Below are positions 23,579-32,983 of a stretch of 64,000 nt of DNA, piece after piece. Position 1 is the stretch's first letter; every line of letters starts with the position of its first letter. The DNA is from Fibrobacter sp. UWB16 (lineage in GTDB: Bacteria; Fibrobacterota; Fibrobacteria; Fibrobacterales; Fibrobacteraceae). The DNA is taken from NCBI RefSeq assembly GCF_900215325.1, contig NZ_OCMS01000003.1, positions 248,001 to 312,000 of the forward strand, read 5' to 3'. The position numbers and the translations under genes are program-made. The notes below the pieces were generated by a model. The model did no database searches and had not been told where the DNA came from. It saw only the letters and a list, made by a program, of their open reading frames with translations.

Positions 23579-23703
23579 ATGCGTTTACACGGTTTTATCT
23601 GTTGAAGAATGTTTATTCTTGCCTTGCTTGGAACTTTGAACGTGCAAGTATGATGTAAAGAATCTATATTGCTATTGACATATTGAATTAGAGTAGGAAA
23701 CGT

Positions 23704-24510
23704 ATGTGCGTGCTAGTGAAATCACTTTCTGAATACATTGATGCTGTCAATGAGTTTCGCAAAAACTCTGAATTGTCAAAAACGATTCTTTTTCGTGGAC
23801 AGTCAAATGCTGATTGGTCTATTCAGTCTTCTCTTGAGCGTGCGGGAGTATTAAATATTCTGTTCGAAGAATATTATAAAACAATTGATTGTTATAAACC
23901 AGAATTTAATGCCTATGGAAAAAATTTTAAACGAAATGTTAAATTTCCGAACGGTTACAATTTTGATTTTTCTGATTACAATCCTATTAGCTATAACCAA
24001 TTTCCGGAAATAGAATATTTAACTTATTTGAGACATCACGGATTTCCTTCGCCTTTAATTGATTTTACTCAATCGGAATACATTGCTTTGTTTTTTGCGT
24101 GTGAAAATGCTATTAATGTGAATAAGGCTAATACTAATGGAAAAATCTTCGCTTTAAATAGTAATTTAATAGATGCTTTTTCTTGTGGATATAAAGAATT
24201 TCATAGAATCGGTCATTATGTTGATACTGATCCGAGGCATATTGCCCAGCAATCTGAATATTTGATAGCATGTTGTTTTAGCTCTGATAAATGGATGTTT
24301 GTTCCATTTGATCTTGAACAGAACTTGCGGGATTCCTCAGTAAAAGGAAATTCTGTTCTAGAAATTGAAGTTGTTGCATCTGCTAAAATGGAGCTTTTGC
24401 AAGAGCTAAATAAAATGAATATAAATCATTTCACTTTATATCGTGATGAGGATTCGCTTGTGAAAAAAATGAAATTTGACTTTCTTCAAAAACAAAGGAG
24501 GTTAGGATGA
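23704..24510 (+). CDS. FRG-domain protein
   Basis: The product has 268 residues. It begins with the FRG signature TILFRGQSNADWSIQSSLERAG (about 27-48), and the second conserved block is YLRHHGFPSPLIDFTQSEYIALFFACE (about 107-133). FRG domains are widespread in accessory and defence DNA; a nucleotide- or ADP-ribose-related activity has been suggested but not settled. Composition is AT-rich. Its end overlaps the next gene by 4 bases (ATGA), so the two are translationally coupled. Confidence 0.8.
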   Translation: MCVLVKSLSEYIDAVNEFRKNSELSKTILFRGQSNADWSIQSSLERAGVLNILFEEYYKTIDCYKPEFNAYGKNFKRNVKFPNGYNFDFSDYNPISYNQFPEIEYLTYLRHHGFPSPLIDFTQSEYIALFFACENAINVNKANTNGKIFALNSNLIDAFSCGYKEFHRIGHYVDTDPRHIAQQSEYLIACCFSSDKWMFVPFDLEQNLRDSSVKGNSVLEIEVVASAKMELLQELNKMNINHFTLYRDEDSLVKKMKFDFLQKQRRLG

Positions 24511-25139
24511 TATTTCCAATCTTGAAAAAAATAGGCTATTTCTTGGGCGGCTTGCTTGGTATGTTTATGGCTGCTGCATCTATGGGGATTATGCTAAGTT
24601 GCAAATATGACATATTGAGTTGGAAAGCTTGTGGCTGTATTATATTTGTTCTTTTGGGCATATTTGTTGCGATTGGTGGTTTTGTAGAATTTAAAGAATA
24701 TGATTTAAAAAGGAATGAGAAATGCTCGCGAAAGGTTTTTTGGGATGAAATGAAAGAGATCCTTAAAACTATTGTGGGTTATCCTATTTTCGCTTTTTTG
24801 GCGGTTTGTTTTATGTGTTTTGTTGCTACCATAATATGGACTATAACCTCATTTCCAGAATTTCTCTTGCACTTTATTCATTATGGACCATCGACAGATC
24901 TGTATAATATAATTATTCCTGAGAGCTTTCGTGCTACTAAGCCTATAGAGGCGATTTATTCTCTTATGATGGCAGGCGTGTTTGCAATTCTATGTTTTTT
25001 TGGCGCAATTTTTTTGATACACCGTTTTTTAATTAAAGAATTATATGAATTTATATCGGAAGAACTAGATAAAATAAATTGTAAAATTGATAATGTTATG
25101 AAAGAAGTTTCTAAAATCAATAAAGAGGGAATGCAATAA
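24507..25139 (+). CDS. Membrane protein coupled to the FRG gene
   Basis: The product has 210 residues with four hydrophobic segments at about 10-33, 43-62, 88-118 and 148-172. A coiled-coil-like charged tail follows (ELYEFISEELDKINCKIDNVMKEVSKI). The family was not recognised. The 4-base overlap with the FRG gene and the shared low-GC composition indicate one unit; a membrane effector partnered with an FRG sensor or enzyme is a plausible but untested reading. A terminator follows. Confidence 0.55.
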   Translation: MIFPILKKIGYFLGGLLGMFMAAASMGIMLSCKYDILSWKACGCIIFVLLGIFVAIGGFVEFKEYDLKRNEKCSRKVFWDEMKEILKTIVGYPIFAFLAVCFMCFVATIIWTITSFPEFLLHFIHYGPSTDLYNIIIPESFRATKPIEAIYSLMMAGVFAILCFFGAIFLIHRFLIKELYEFISEELDKINCKIDNVMKEVSKINKEGMQ

Positions 25140-25204
25140 TTTCGTTGCAAAATGGACAGAAATCTCTTTGACCTCTTGTTTTAATCTGTTTGGTTTTATA
25201 AATT

Positions 25205-25237
25205 AAAATCAGCCGATTAAATGCGGTTGATTTTTTA
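25205..25237 (+). terminator. Terminator after the FRG/membrane pair
   Basis: AAAATCAGCCG and CGGTTGATTTT pair with one G-T wobble around an 8-base loop, then T-rich DNA. Confidence 0.75.
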
Positions 25238-25337
25238 TTATATCGTTAATTATATCCTTTCTTATATCCTTTGCTAAATGAAGTCTGAGTTTTTACTCAG
25301 GTGTTTGTGTTGATTCTCTTCTTGAGAAAGGAATTAT

Positions 25338-26273
25338 ATGAGCGAAGAAAATAATGCAACGAGACGAAACCACGATCCGTTTTTCCGTTGGCTATTTTCT
25401 GATGTTGGGCATCTTAGAAATCTGTTGGAACTTGCTGGCAAAGTAAATTATGATGTTGGTGAATTCATATCGGCTATAAATATGGATACTCTAGTCCGTA
25501 TTCCAGATTCGTATTCAGAGGTTGACGATACGGGTGAAGCGGATTTGGCGTTTCGTGTGAATGTGTCGACAGGTGCACCGATTTTGGTTGGAATTCTGTT
25601 AGAACATAAATCGGGACGGGATCCAAATGTTCTTGATCAGATTGCTCGTTATGTCAATTCTGTGATGAAGATTTATGATAAGAATCGTGCATTTAGCGGA
25701 ATTCCGACGATGGCAATTATCTTTTATAATGGACGGGAAAATTGGAATCCACTTAAGAGACTTGAAGAGGATTATCCGGAGTATTTTCGTGGTTCTGTAT
25801 TGCCCTTCCATTGCGCTTTTGTGAATATGGCGGATATACCCGATAGCGACTGTTTGACATGCGAAGACGTTGCAACTGGAATGGGCGTTGTCGCAATGAA
25901 GTATGCGTTCAATAAGGAAAAGCTGTTAGAGGTCTTGCCTCAATTCCATGATTCCTTGCGAAAAATGCACCGTAATGAGGCGTCTTGTCTATTGCAAAAA
26001 ATAAACATATATTTGAAAGAGTACGTTGATGAAGGTGTTCTCAAGGAGCTGGATATGGCATTTGTAAGTGTTGGACAAAAATACGGCTTTGTTAGTGCCG
26101 GTGATGTGTTTCGTCAAAGACTTGCCGAAGCTCGCAAAGAAGTGGACGAAGAACGGAAAAAAGCTGAAGAAGAAATGCTTAAAACGGCTAGGGGACTTTA
26201 TGAAGATGGGGTTCCCTTAGAGACTCTCGTTCGCAGATTTAATCTGACGGAAGAACAAATTTGTGGAAAGTGA
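25338..26273 (+). CDS. Rpn/YhgA-like recombination-promoting nuclease
   Basis: The product has 311 residues. Family landmarks are NHDPFFRWLFSD at the N-terminus, GEADLAFRV (catalytic Asp) and VGILLEHKSGRD (E-x-K) near residues 75-98, i.e. the PD-(D/E)XK core. IFYNG and RGSVLPFHCAFVNMADIPD follow. The C-terminal tail is a charged coiled coil (RKEVDEERKKAEEEM) ending in a short helix-turn-helix-like stretch (TLVRRFNLTEEQI). These proteins are often annotated as transposases (PF04754); known Rpn members are DNA endonucleases that raise recombination. No inverted repeats flank it. Confidence 0.85.
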   Translation: MSEENNATRRNHDPFFRWLFSDVGHLRNLLELAGKVNYDVGEFISAINMDTLVRIPDSYSEVDDTGEADLAFRVNVSTGAPILVGILLEHKSGRDPNVLDQIARYVNSVMKIYDKNRAFSGIPTMAIIFYNGRENWNPLKRLEEDYPEYFRGSVLPFHCAFVNMADIPDSDCLTCEDVATGMGVVAMKYAFNKEKLLEVLPQFHDSLRKMHRNEASCLLQKINIYLKEYVDEGVLKELDMAFVSVGQKYGFVSAGDVFRQRLAEARKEVDEERKKAEEEMLKTARGLYEDGVPLETLVRRFNLTEEQICGK

Positions 26274-26321
26274 AGACCAGTGCTCTTCAAATTGAAAGCG
26301 TAAAAATTCAAAATGTTTGCG

Positions 26322-26348
26322 AAAAGGTAGTTGAAAGACTACCTTTTT
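26322..26348 (+). terminator. Terminator after the Rpn-like gene
   Basis: AAAAGGTAG and CTACCTTTT form a 9-bp stem with an 8-base loop and T-run. A second hairpin, GGTGGTATTATACCACC, follows at about 26376-26394. Confidence 0.8.
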
Positions 26349-26477
26349 AGCGAAATTTCTTAAAAAATCGAGTCGTGATGGTGGTATTATACCACCTTTG
26401 CTGAAAAAATAATGGATTCCCTCCCCTATCGTGCTACGCACTCCAGGGTCGAGAATGACGTCGGGGATGACATTGCG

Positions 26478-28847
26478 TTAGTGAACTTGCTTAATGCGTT
26501 TCTCTTTTCCGTAGGGCTTGGTGACGTACACGAGGGCGGTGGTGAGCGTGTAGTCGGCAACGAGGGCGGCGGCAAGGCCAATGATGGAAAGTAATCCGAC
26601 GTTGTGCAATGCGCCCATTGGGCTAAAGATGAACACGAAGAACATCGCACACAGAATGAATGTTGTCATGCCCATCGTCTTTCCGATTTCGCGGTAAGAG
26701 AGCAATAGCGCTTTTTTGTAGCTGCCGGTGCGTTCGTAACCGTATTTGATGTGGTTATTCATGTGGATAGTGTCGTCAACGGCGATGCCCAAAATCATCG
26801 GCATTACGATCATCGTTATCATGTCAAGAGGCATTCCCGAATAGCCCATGACGCCACCGATTAAAAGTACGGGGGCGACGTTTGGAATCATGCCGATAAG
26901 ACCCGCCTTGATGCTCCCGAATGCGAGAATCATCATGATGGCGATAATCACGAATGATCCTCCGAACGAACGCAATAGTCCGTTCACGAGCTTGCCGTTC
27001 ATTTCGGCGTAGTTTACGACTTCACCGACGATTGAAGTTTTGGCGTCCGGGAAAATTTGCACGGCGTACGATTTTGCGGAATCGAGGTCTTCTACGATTT
27101 TCTTGGCATCGTATCCGGAAAGTTCTATGTGGATAAATGTTGTTTTGTAATCTTCGTCCATGCGCTCAAAGAGTGCATCGGCATCTGAAATCTCGTAGAG
27201 GAACAGCAGTTGCGTAAGCATGTCTTGCGCGTCAGGAATCTTGTAGTATTCCGTGCTGTCGGCGTTAAGTGTGCGGTTCATTTCTTTCACGAGCCGCGTT
27301 ACGGATTGCACGCGGGGCTTGTCGCCTGAAATTTTTGTGAGCTGGAGCGTACCGAGCTTTTGTTCTAGCGTTTCGATGCGTTTCATGTTGGCGGGATCTT
27401 TCAGTGCGTCGTTGTCGTTGAATTCAACCATCACGTTGAAATCGTAAAGGCTTCCGAGCTTACCGCTGAGCATGTCCATGAGTCTTGTGACGAACGGAAT
27501 TTTTTCGCCCATCGTTTTTGTGTAGTCCATGTTCACGTCAATGTTCATCACGCCAGGGATTTGCGCTAACATTATGGCGGCTGAAATCGCGGCGACGATG
27601 CCGCTGTGCCTGCAAACTTTGCGTCCGAAGAATTCAAAGAGAATATCGGCTTTGGTGGCGCCTGCCGCTTTCACTTCTGTCGGGTCGGGCTTTGCGTTTT
27701 TGCCGAAGCTCATAAGAATCGGAATCAAGATGATGACGTACAGATAGACCATGAAGACGATGCCTGCCGAAATACCGCCAATCCAGCGAATCGGGCGGAT
27801 GCCTGCGAACAGGAACGAAATCAGCGAGGCAACGGTGGTAATGACGGTAAAGAGAATCGGCCAGCCAGTTTCTTCGACAGCATTTATGACGGATTCGCGG
27901 CGGTTGCCCGTGCGCCTAAAATGCATGCGGAACGAATTGATGTAATGGATGGAATAGCCGACCGAAAGTGCCATGCCCAAAAGTATGGGGAGCGCGACCA
28001 TGCTTTCGTCGCCGACGATACCGAGCCAAGCGTTTACGCCGAGTACGGATGCGATGCCTCCGACGGTTGCAATGGCAGGGACGATGACTCCGCGCAAAGA
28101 GCGTACGAATAAAATAAGGCATGCGAGCATGACGGCGAAGCCGAAGATGATGCGCATAGCGCATTCACGCGAGATGACTTCGTTTTCTTCCATTTCAGTG
28201 TAGCTCATACCGGTCGGCAAGAACTGGAATTTATCGCTTTGGAATTCTTCGGAGAGGATGACGTTGCGGGCGAAAGGTGCGATGCTGTCTTTGCCGAAAT
28301 CAACGCCGCCTTCGTATGATTTCAACGAGAGAATAACCCATGTTTCTTTTGCGTCGTCAGAGACGATGTTGTTCACGAGCGATTCTCGGCTCATGATGAG
28401 CGATTTCTTGGCGGCGAGTTGTGCTGAATCTGTCGGGATGCCGCTTTCGAATGGGTCGATGACTTCGAATCCCTCATCATTTGCGATGGGGATGGATAAG
28501 TTATGCGTGAGTGAAACGACGCGGTCAGCGTAAGGGACTTCATTTTCGAGGCGTTTTGAAAGTCGGTCGATGGCGCTTAAAACTTCGGGCGCAAAAACAT
28601 CGTTAGCACGGACCATCACCATATAGCCGTCATCGCTGCCGAAAACGTCATTGAAGTGCGCCTGGTCGATTTTGACTTTGTCCCAGTCGTCGAACCATTC
28701 TTCTTCGCTGGCTGTCATTTGTAGTTGCGGAAGCCCGAGGCATGCGGCGAGAGTCACAAGAATTGTTGCGAGTAAAATTAGCCAACGGAATTTGACTTGA
28801 AAACGCCCCAGACGGGCGAAAACTTTATTAACTCGAGAAACTTGCAT
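26478..28847 (-). CDS. RND-superfamily MMPL/HAE3-type exporter
   Basis: The product has 789 residues in two similar halves: a TM helix (WLILLATILVTLAACLGL), a periplasmic loop (about 40-215) and a bundle of five to six TM helices (with AMRIIFGFAVMLACLILFVRSLRG, GMALSVGYSIHYINSFRMHFRR), then the second loop and bundle (GGVMGYSGMPLDMITMIVMPMILGIAVDDTIHM). The D in AVDDTIH is the usual proton-relay position. Family members export lipids, hopanoids or hydrophobic compounds; the substrate here is unknown. No partner adaptor is adjacent. It ends in a basic tail (KEKRIKQVH). Confidence 0.85.
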   Translation of the reverse strand: MQVSRVNKVFARLGRFQVKFRWLILLATILVTLAACLGLPQLQMTASEEEWFDDWDKVKIDQAHFNDVFGSDDGYMVMVRANDVFAPEVLSAIDRLSKRLENEVPYADRVVSLTHNLSIPIANDEGFEVIDPFESGIPTDSAQLAAKKSLIMSRESLVNNIVSDDAKETWVILSLKSYEGGVDFGKDSIAPFARNVILSEEFQSDKFQFLPTGMSYTEMEENEVISRECAMRIIFGFAVMLACLILFVRSLRGVIVPAIATVGGIASVLGVNAWLGIVGDESMVALPILLGMALSVGYSIHYINSFRMHFRRTGNRRESVINAVEETGWPILFTVITTVASLISFLFAGIRPIRWIGGISAGIVFMVYLYVIILIPILMSFGKNAKPDPTEVKAAGATKADILFEFFGRKVCRHSGIVAAISAAIMLAQIPGVMNIDVNMDYTKTMGEKIPFVTRLMDMLSGKLGSLYDFNVMVEFNDNDALKDPANMKRIETLEQKLGTLQLTKISGDKPRVQSVTRLVKEMNRTLNADSTEYYKIPDAQDMLTQLLFLYEISDADALFERMDEDYKTTFIHIELSGYDAKKIVEDLDSAKSYAVQIFPDAKTSIVGEVVNYAEMNGKLVNGLLRSFGGSFVIIAIMMILAFGSIKAGLIGMIPNVAPVLLIGGVMGYSGMPLDMITMIVMPMILGIAVDDTIHMNNHIKYGYERTGSYKKALLLSYREIGKTMGMTTFILCAMFFVFIFSPMGALHNVGLLSIIGLAAALVADYTLTTALVYVTKPYGKEKRIKQVH

Positions 28848-29020
28848 ATTTCCTCCCCAAAAATTTTGCCCGAAAATAACATAACGAGTTTTGTTTTTCT
28901 ACTCCATTCGGACGCGGAAAAAACTGCAATGCATATATATCTGGTTTTAAAGTTAAACAAGGCTAAACTGCGTCTAATTGGAGTAGAATTTTTCGCGGGA
29001 ATTTTCAAGTTTTGGCGACC

Positions 29021-29626
29021 ATGAGAACTACTGGTAAAAAATCTTCGAATACATTGGTGCGTGACCTCGTGAATGTGGGCATTTTTGGTGCACTTTACCT
29101 TGTTCTTTCTGGACTTGGAGCGAGTATCGGTTTTATTCCTGCGTTTATTGTGGTTTCCACATGCGCGGTGAGCTTGGTGACGAGCGTCCCGCTATTCCTT
29201 TTCTTTTCGAAAGTAGAAAGACCTTTACTTTGCTGCGTGCTAATCTGCACCCTTTTCGGCGTTGTCATGATGTTCTCTGGTCATGGAATATCCTATGGCT
29301 TGCTTTGCGTGATGTATGGCGTTTTGGCGGGTCTTTGCTTAAAGCTGTTCCATAAAAATTTTGTGGGTTGCCTGCTTGCCAATGTGATGATTAGCTTTGT
29401 GCCTTCTTCGATGATGATTCCGCTTTGGTCCTCGACCGAAGAATATTTGGCATATTGCAGTTCTGTTTGTGATAGCGCCTATATCGCTCACTTGGCGGAA
29501 CTCTCGAGTAGTTATTGGCCTTTGATTGGACTTTTTGGATTTGGTGCCGCAGGCGCTGTGGTGGGTGGCTTCATTGCTCGTCGCATGATGAAAAAGCATT
29601 TTGAACGCATCGGACTTGCAAAATGA
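29021..29626 (+). CDS. MptD-family ECF transporter substrate-binding (S) component
   Basis: The product has 202 residues and five to six hydrophobic segments, starting LVRDLVNVGIFGALYLVLSGLGASIGF. It contains VMYGVLAGLCLKLFHKNF and ends in a Gly-rich helix (GLFGFGAAGAVVGGFIARRMMKKH). This pattern fits the Trep_Strep/MptD group of putative S components. ATG 29021 is chosen over the in-frame TTG 29012. It is followed by T and A component genes on the same strand, so it gives the transporter its specificity; the ligand is unknown. Confidence 0.8.
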   Translation: MRTTGKKSSNTLVRDLVNVGIFGALYLVLSGLGASIGFIPAFIVVSTCAVSLVTSVPLFLFFSKVERPLLCCVLICTLFGVVMMFSGHGISYGLLCVMYGVLAGLCLKLFHKNFVGCLLANVMISFVPSSMMIPLWSSTEEYLAYCSSVCDSAYIAHLAELSSSYWPLIGLFGFGAAGAVVGGFIARRMMKKHFERIGLAK

Positions 29627-29629
29627 TGT

Positions 29630-29735
29630 CATTGCACGTAGTGCATGACTGTCGGTTCGGTTATGGACAAGCTGCAGCTTGTCCGCAACTCTCACCTTTT
29701 ACGTCATTGCGAGGAACGAAGTGACGAAGCAATCT
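29630..29735. repeat. Cluster of palindromic repeats between the S and T genes
   Basis: Three units follow one another: a GTCATTGCAC-GTA-GTGCATGAC hairpin (29633-29650), the perfect palindrome GGACAAGCTGCAGCTTGTCC (29665-29684), and the GTCATTGCGAGG...GAAGCAATC repeat (29703-29735), which runs into the T component gene. Confidence 0.75.
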
Positions 29736-30452
29736 AGGAATCTTGCGTTTGCATTAGATCCGCGTACAAAATTGTTTTTAGCGGCGGTGGCAAATGGTAT
29801 GATTTTTTCCGCTCCGCTAGTCTATAGCTTGTTGATGGTTGTTGTAGCGTCTATTTTGCTGTTGCTTGAGGGAAAGTGGAAATTTGTTTGCACTTTCTTT
29901 TTTGTTTATTTGTGTGCCGGCTTTTTCTTTGGTCAGGCGAAAAATTTGGATATCGGTACTTCGGGTACGATTATTCTTGCGTCGTTGTTCTTAATGTACC
30001 GTATTATGCCGGCCTGCGCTGTGCTTTATTATGTGATAACAACTACCAAGGTCAATGAATTTTTGGCATGCATGTCGCGAATGCATGTTTCGAACAAGGT
30101 GACGATACCCTTGATTGTGATGATTCGATTTTTCCCGACGGTGTATGATGAATCCCGTGCGATTGGCAATGCCATGAGAATGCGCGGAATTCGCTTGTTA
30201 AGTTTGCGAACTTTAAAAAGTCCAGTGGCGTTTCTTGAATATCGGCTGGTTCCGCTTTTGGTTTCTGTTACGAAAATTGGTGATGAACTTTCGATTGCGG
30301 CGGTGACGCGTGGACTCTCGGCAGAAACAAAACGCACCTGCATTGCAACGATTGGATTCCGCTGGGTGGATTTTGTTGTAATTGCGTATTGTGTTGCTGT
30401 TGTTTTGTTTTATGTCATTCCCGGTTTAACCGGGAATCTCCCTTCCGTATAG
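29721..30452 (+). CDS. ECF transporter transmembrane (T) component
   Basis: This is an EcfT-type scaffold membrane protein, with LDPRTKLFLAAVANGMIFSAPL at the start, several TM helices, and the coupling-helix signature SRAIGNAMRMRGIRLLS (A-x-R-G type) near residue 150. The start is uncertain: GTG 29721 has GAGG 6 bases upstream, both supplied by an intergenic repeat; the frame is open back to TTG 29679, which would add the repeat-encoded VIARNEVTKQS. The last residues (VIPGLTGNLPSV) are encoded by another repeat, so both ends of the gene are built from repeat DNA. Confidence 0.85.
   Translation: MTKQSRNLAFALDPRTKLFLAAVANGMIFSAPLVYSLLMVVVASILLLLEGKWKFVCTFFFVYLCAGFFFGQAKNLDIGTSGTIILASLFLMYRIMPACAVLYYVITTTKVNEFLACMSRMHVSNKVTIPLIVMIRFFPTVYDESRAIGNAMRMRGIRLLSLRTLKSPVAFLEYRLVPLLVSVTKIGDELSIAAVTRGLSAETKRTCIATIGFRWVDFVVIAYCVAVVLFYVIPGLTGNLPSV
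30413..30446 (+). repeat. GTCATTCCCGG-type repeat forming the 3' end of the T-component gene
   Basis: Same family as 23511-23541. It is translated as VIPGLTGNLPS. A GCCCGC...GCGGGC repeat follows at 30466-30490. Confidence 0.75.
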
Positions 30453-30501
30453 CATTGAAAAGGAGATGCCCGCTCGGAGGCGGGCATGACAAGGTGGAAA
30501 A

Positions 30502-32043
30502 ATGAACATTTCTCTAAAAAAAATTTCCTTCTCTTACTCTGATTCCCTTGACGATGCGATTCTCAAGAATTTGAATCTGGAAATTCGTTCGGGCGAATGC
30601 GTTGTGCTGGCGGGTGAATCGGGATGCGGAAAGACGACGATTTCAAAACTCATTAACGGTTTGATTCCGCATTACCATTCGGGAACGATGGATGGCGATG
30701 TGTTGCTCGGTGGCAAGAATACCTCCGATATGACGCTAGCCGATATTTCACGAGTTGTGGGTTCCGTTTTTCAGAATCCGCGTTCGCAGTTTTTCAACAT
30801 TGATACGGATTGCGAACTTGCTTTTGGCTGCGAAAATTTGGGAATGGATCCCGAAGAAATCAAACAGCGCGTGGAGAATGTTGTTCAGGAATTTCATTTA
30901 GAGCATTTGCTTGGCCGTAGCATCTTTAACCTTTCGGGTGGCGAAAAACAGAAAATCGCGTGTGCGTCTGTTTCGGCGACAGGACCTGAAATTTTTGTGC
31001 TGGATGAACCTTCTGCAAATCTGGATCTCAAGACGATTGCGGATTTGAAGGAAATTGTTTCGCGATGGAAAAAGGCGGGGAAGACGGTCGTTATCGTGGA
31101 GCATCGCCTTTACTATTTGCGTGATGTCGCCGACAGAATTTGTTATGTGAAGGATGGGCAAATTGCGTACGAATGGACTCCCGCAGAACTTGAAGCCAAA
31201 GGCCCGGAATATGCGGCAAGCCTCGGACTGCGCTGCATGAATTTGGAAATGTTGAATTCAGTCTGTCATCCTGGAGCCGAAGGCGATAGGGACCATTATT
31301 TCTCGTGTTCACAATTGCGACGGGATTACCAGCCTTGTGACGTCATTGCGAGCGAAGCGAAGCAATCCATAGCGAAATCCATTGTCTTTACGAACCTGAC
31401 ATTTGCGTATCACAAAAAGCATCCAATTCTCGATATTGACCGTCTTGAACTCCCATGTGGACAAATTACGGCACTGGTTGGCCATAATGGTGCGGGCAAA
31501 TCGACGCTTGCCCAAGTGCTGTGCGGCTTGCAGGGCTCTTGGCGTCAAAAACGAGCAGCTTGCAAGCGTGGCACATACTTGATTATGCAAGATGTGAACC
31601 ATCAGCTTTTCACCGAAAGTGTCTTGGACGAAGTCTTGCTCGGCATGAAACCGCAAGACGAGAACTTGGCGCTTGAAATTCTTGAAGGCCTCAATCTCAA
31701 GCAATATGCGGACAATCATCCGATGGCTCTTTCGGGCGGGCAAAAACAGCGTGTCGCTATCGGCAGCGGAATTTCGAGCGGGTGCGATGTCGTTGTCTTT
31801 GATGAACCCACAAGCGGTCTTGACTATCGGCAAATGCTTGCTGTTTCTGCAACGCTTAAAAAGCTTGCCACCAGCGGAAAAACGCTACTCGTGATTACGC
31901 ACGACCCCGAATTTATATTGAACAGTTGCCAATCCGTGATTCGCATGGAACGCGGGAAAATCGTGGAACAGTATCCGCTGTTAGGGAATGAAGAACGACT
32001 TATCAAGACGATGGTTGAAAGTTTTGGGACTTTTTTACAATAA
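30502..32043 (+). CDS. ECF transporter double ATPase (A1-A2 fusion)
   Basis: The product has 513 residues and two ABC domains. Domain 1: Walker A GESGCGKTT (about 38), signature LSGGEKQKIA, Walker B IFVLDEPSANLD. Domain 2: Walker A GHNGAGKST (about 325), signature LSGGQKQRVAIG, Walker B VVVFDEPTSGLD. It powers the S-T complex encoded just upstream. The linker (about 253-290) contains two translated repeat segments, CHPGAEGDRD and DVIASEAKQS. The 3' end (YPLLGNEERLIKTM) is duplicated, diverged, at 34180-34221. Confidence 0.92.
   Translation: MNISLKKISFSYSDSLDDAILKNLNLEIRSGECVVLAGESGCGKTTISKLINGLIPHYHSGTMDGDVLLGGKNTSDMTLADISRVVGSVFQNPRSQFFNIDTDCELAFGCENLGMDPEEIKQRVENVVQEFHLEHLLGRSIFNLSGGEKQKIACASVSATGPEIFVLDEPSANLDLKTIADLKEIVSRWKKAGKTVVIVEHRLYYLRDVADRICYVKDGQIAYEWTPAELEAKGPEYAASLGLRCMNLEMLNSVCHPGAEGDRDHYFSCSQLRRDYQPCDVIASEAKQSIAKSIVFTNLTFAYHKKHPILDIDRLELPCGQITALVGHNGAGKSTLAQVLCGLQGSWRQKRAACKRGTYLIMQDVNHQLFTESVLDEVLLGMKPQDENLALEILEGLNLKQYADNHPMALSGGQKQRVAIGSGISSGCDVVVFDEPTSGLDYRQMLAVSATLKKLATSGKTLLVITHDPEFILNSCQSVIRMERGKIVEQYPLLGNEERLIKTMVESFGTFLQ
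31262..31367 (+). repeat. Two intergenic-type repeats translated in the double-ATPase linker
   Basis: GTCATCCTGGAGCCGAAGGC (from 31264) and GTCATTGCGAGCGAAGCGAA (from 31341) are typical dispersed repeats. Both lie in frame between the two ABC domains and leave the frame open. Confidence 0.75.
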
Positions 32044-32245
32044 TCCTTATTTAGTTGTGTATTTGCAGTTTTTGTTGGAATGTAAAAAAACAATAATATG
32101 CAAAGAACCTATATTTTTATGAGATGTTGAATTAGGGTATTGCTTTTATTCCTATGAATAAAAATCTGTTAAGGAAATGCATGCTAAGGATTTGTTTGAT
32201 ACTCTAAATTCGTCTAAAAAATCGTAAAAAAGGAGATTTTGGGAT

Positions 32246-32953
32246 ATGGCGAAGAGTGCATTTTTTTTAGTACTGCTATTTTTTGCGATTTGTCATGCGG
32301 AAAATCTTATTTGTAATAATACAGAAGAATATAATATAACTGAAACAGGGTGTTATTCTTTTGGTGATGAATTTGTTTTTGTAAGCGATGGTAAACCGAA
32401 ATACGAGAAAGATGGGAATGAATCAGAAACAGGTTTGACTTGTTTTGACAGGTTTAGCTTTTCTGCAAATAGGAAAACAAAAAAATTTTCGAAAAATGGA
32501 TTTCACTATGATGTCTGGATGCTTGACCAATATTGCTGTAAATATCAAATATTCCGAACAAACGAATCTCGCTGGGGAAATGAAAATGATGGCTATGTCG
32601 ATTTTTCTATTTATGGAGATTTTGGTGTGTTTTTTTCAGAGTGTGAATATCAAGAGACCGACCTGATGGATACCATATTTACTGTAACTAAGTTGCAAAA
32701 GCCTTTTGATGAAGTCGATATTTTGAATTTAGCTACTAATGTGGGAGAAATGTTTGGCTCTAGAGAAAATGCTATGATGAAAATTGCTGTACTCTATTCT
32801 CTTGTAGAAAAAGCAAATGGTAATTATCCATTTAAAATATATCGACAAAATGGAACTCTTAAATACATTGGTAGTGTAAATCTTGGCTTTTGTATGAGTA
32901 AAAATGGAAAAAGGGCTTTGGATTTTACAAAAGGACCTTTAAATTGTAAATAA
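32246..32953 (+). CDS. Secreted Cys-rich hypothetical protein
   Basis: The product has 235 residues with a signal peptide (AFFLVLLFFAICHA-EN). The mature part has about ten Cys, which suggests disulfides. AAGGAG precedes the ATG. Family not recognised. AT-rich, like the next genes, and part of the cassette between the double-ATPase gene and its duplicated 3' end. Confidence 0.55.
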   Translation: MAKSAFFLVLLFFAICHAENLICNNTEEYNITETGCYSFGDEFVFVSDGKPKYEKDGNESETGLTCFDRFSFSANRKTKKFSKNGFHYDVWMLDQYCCKYQIFRTNESRWGNENDGYVDFSIYGDFGVFFSECEYQETDLMDTIFTVTKLQKPFDEVDILNLATNVGEMFGSRENAMMKIAVLYSLVEKANGNYPFKIYRQNGTLKYIGSVNLGFCMSKNGKRALDFTKGPLNCK

Positions 32954-32983
32954 CAAGGGATGATCGGTTGTAGGAAAAATATT

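Noticed and set aside
25338-26273. Rpn-like gene as a complete transposon
   Set aside because: No terminal inverted repeats or target duplication flank it; the family is now seen as nucleases rather than classical transposases.
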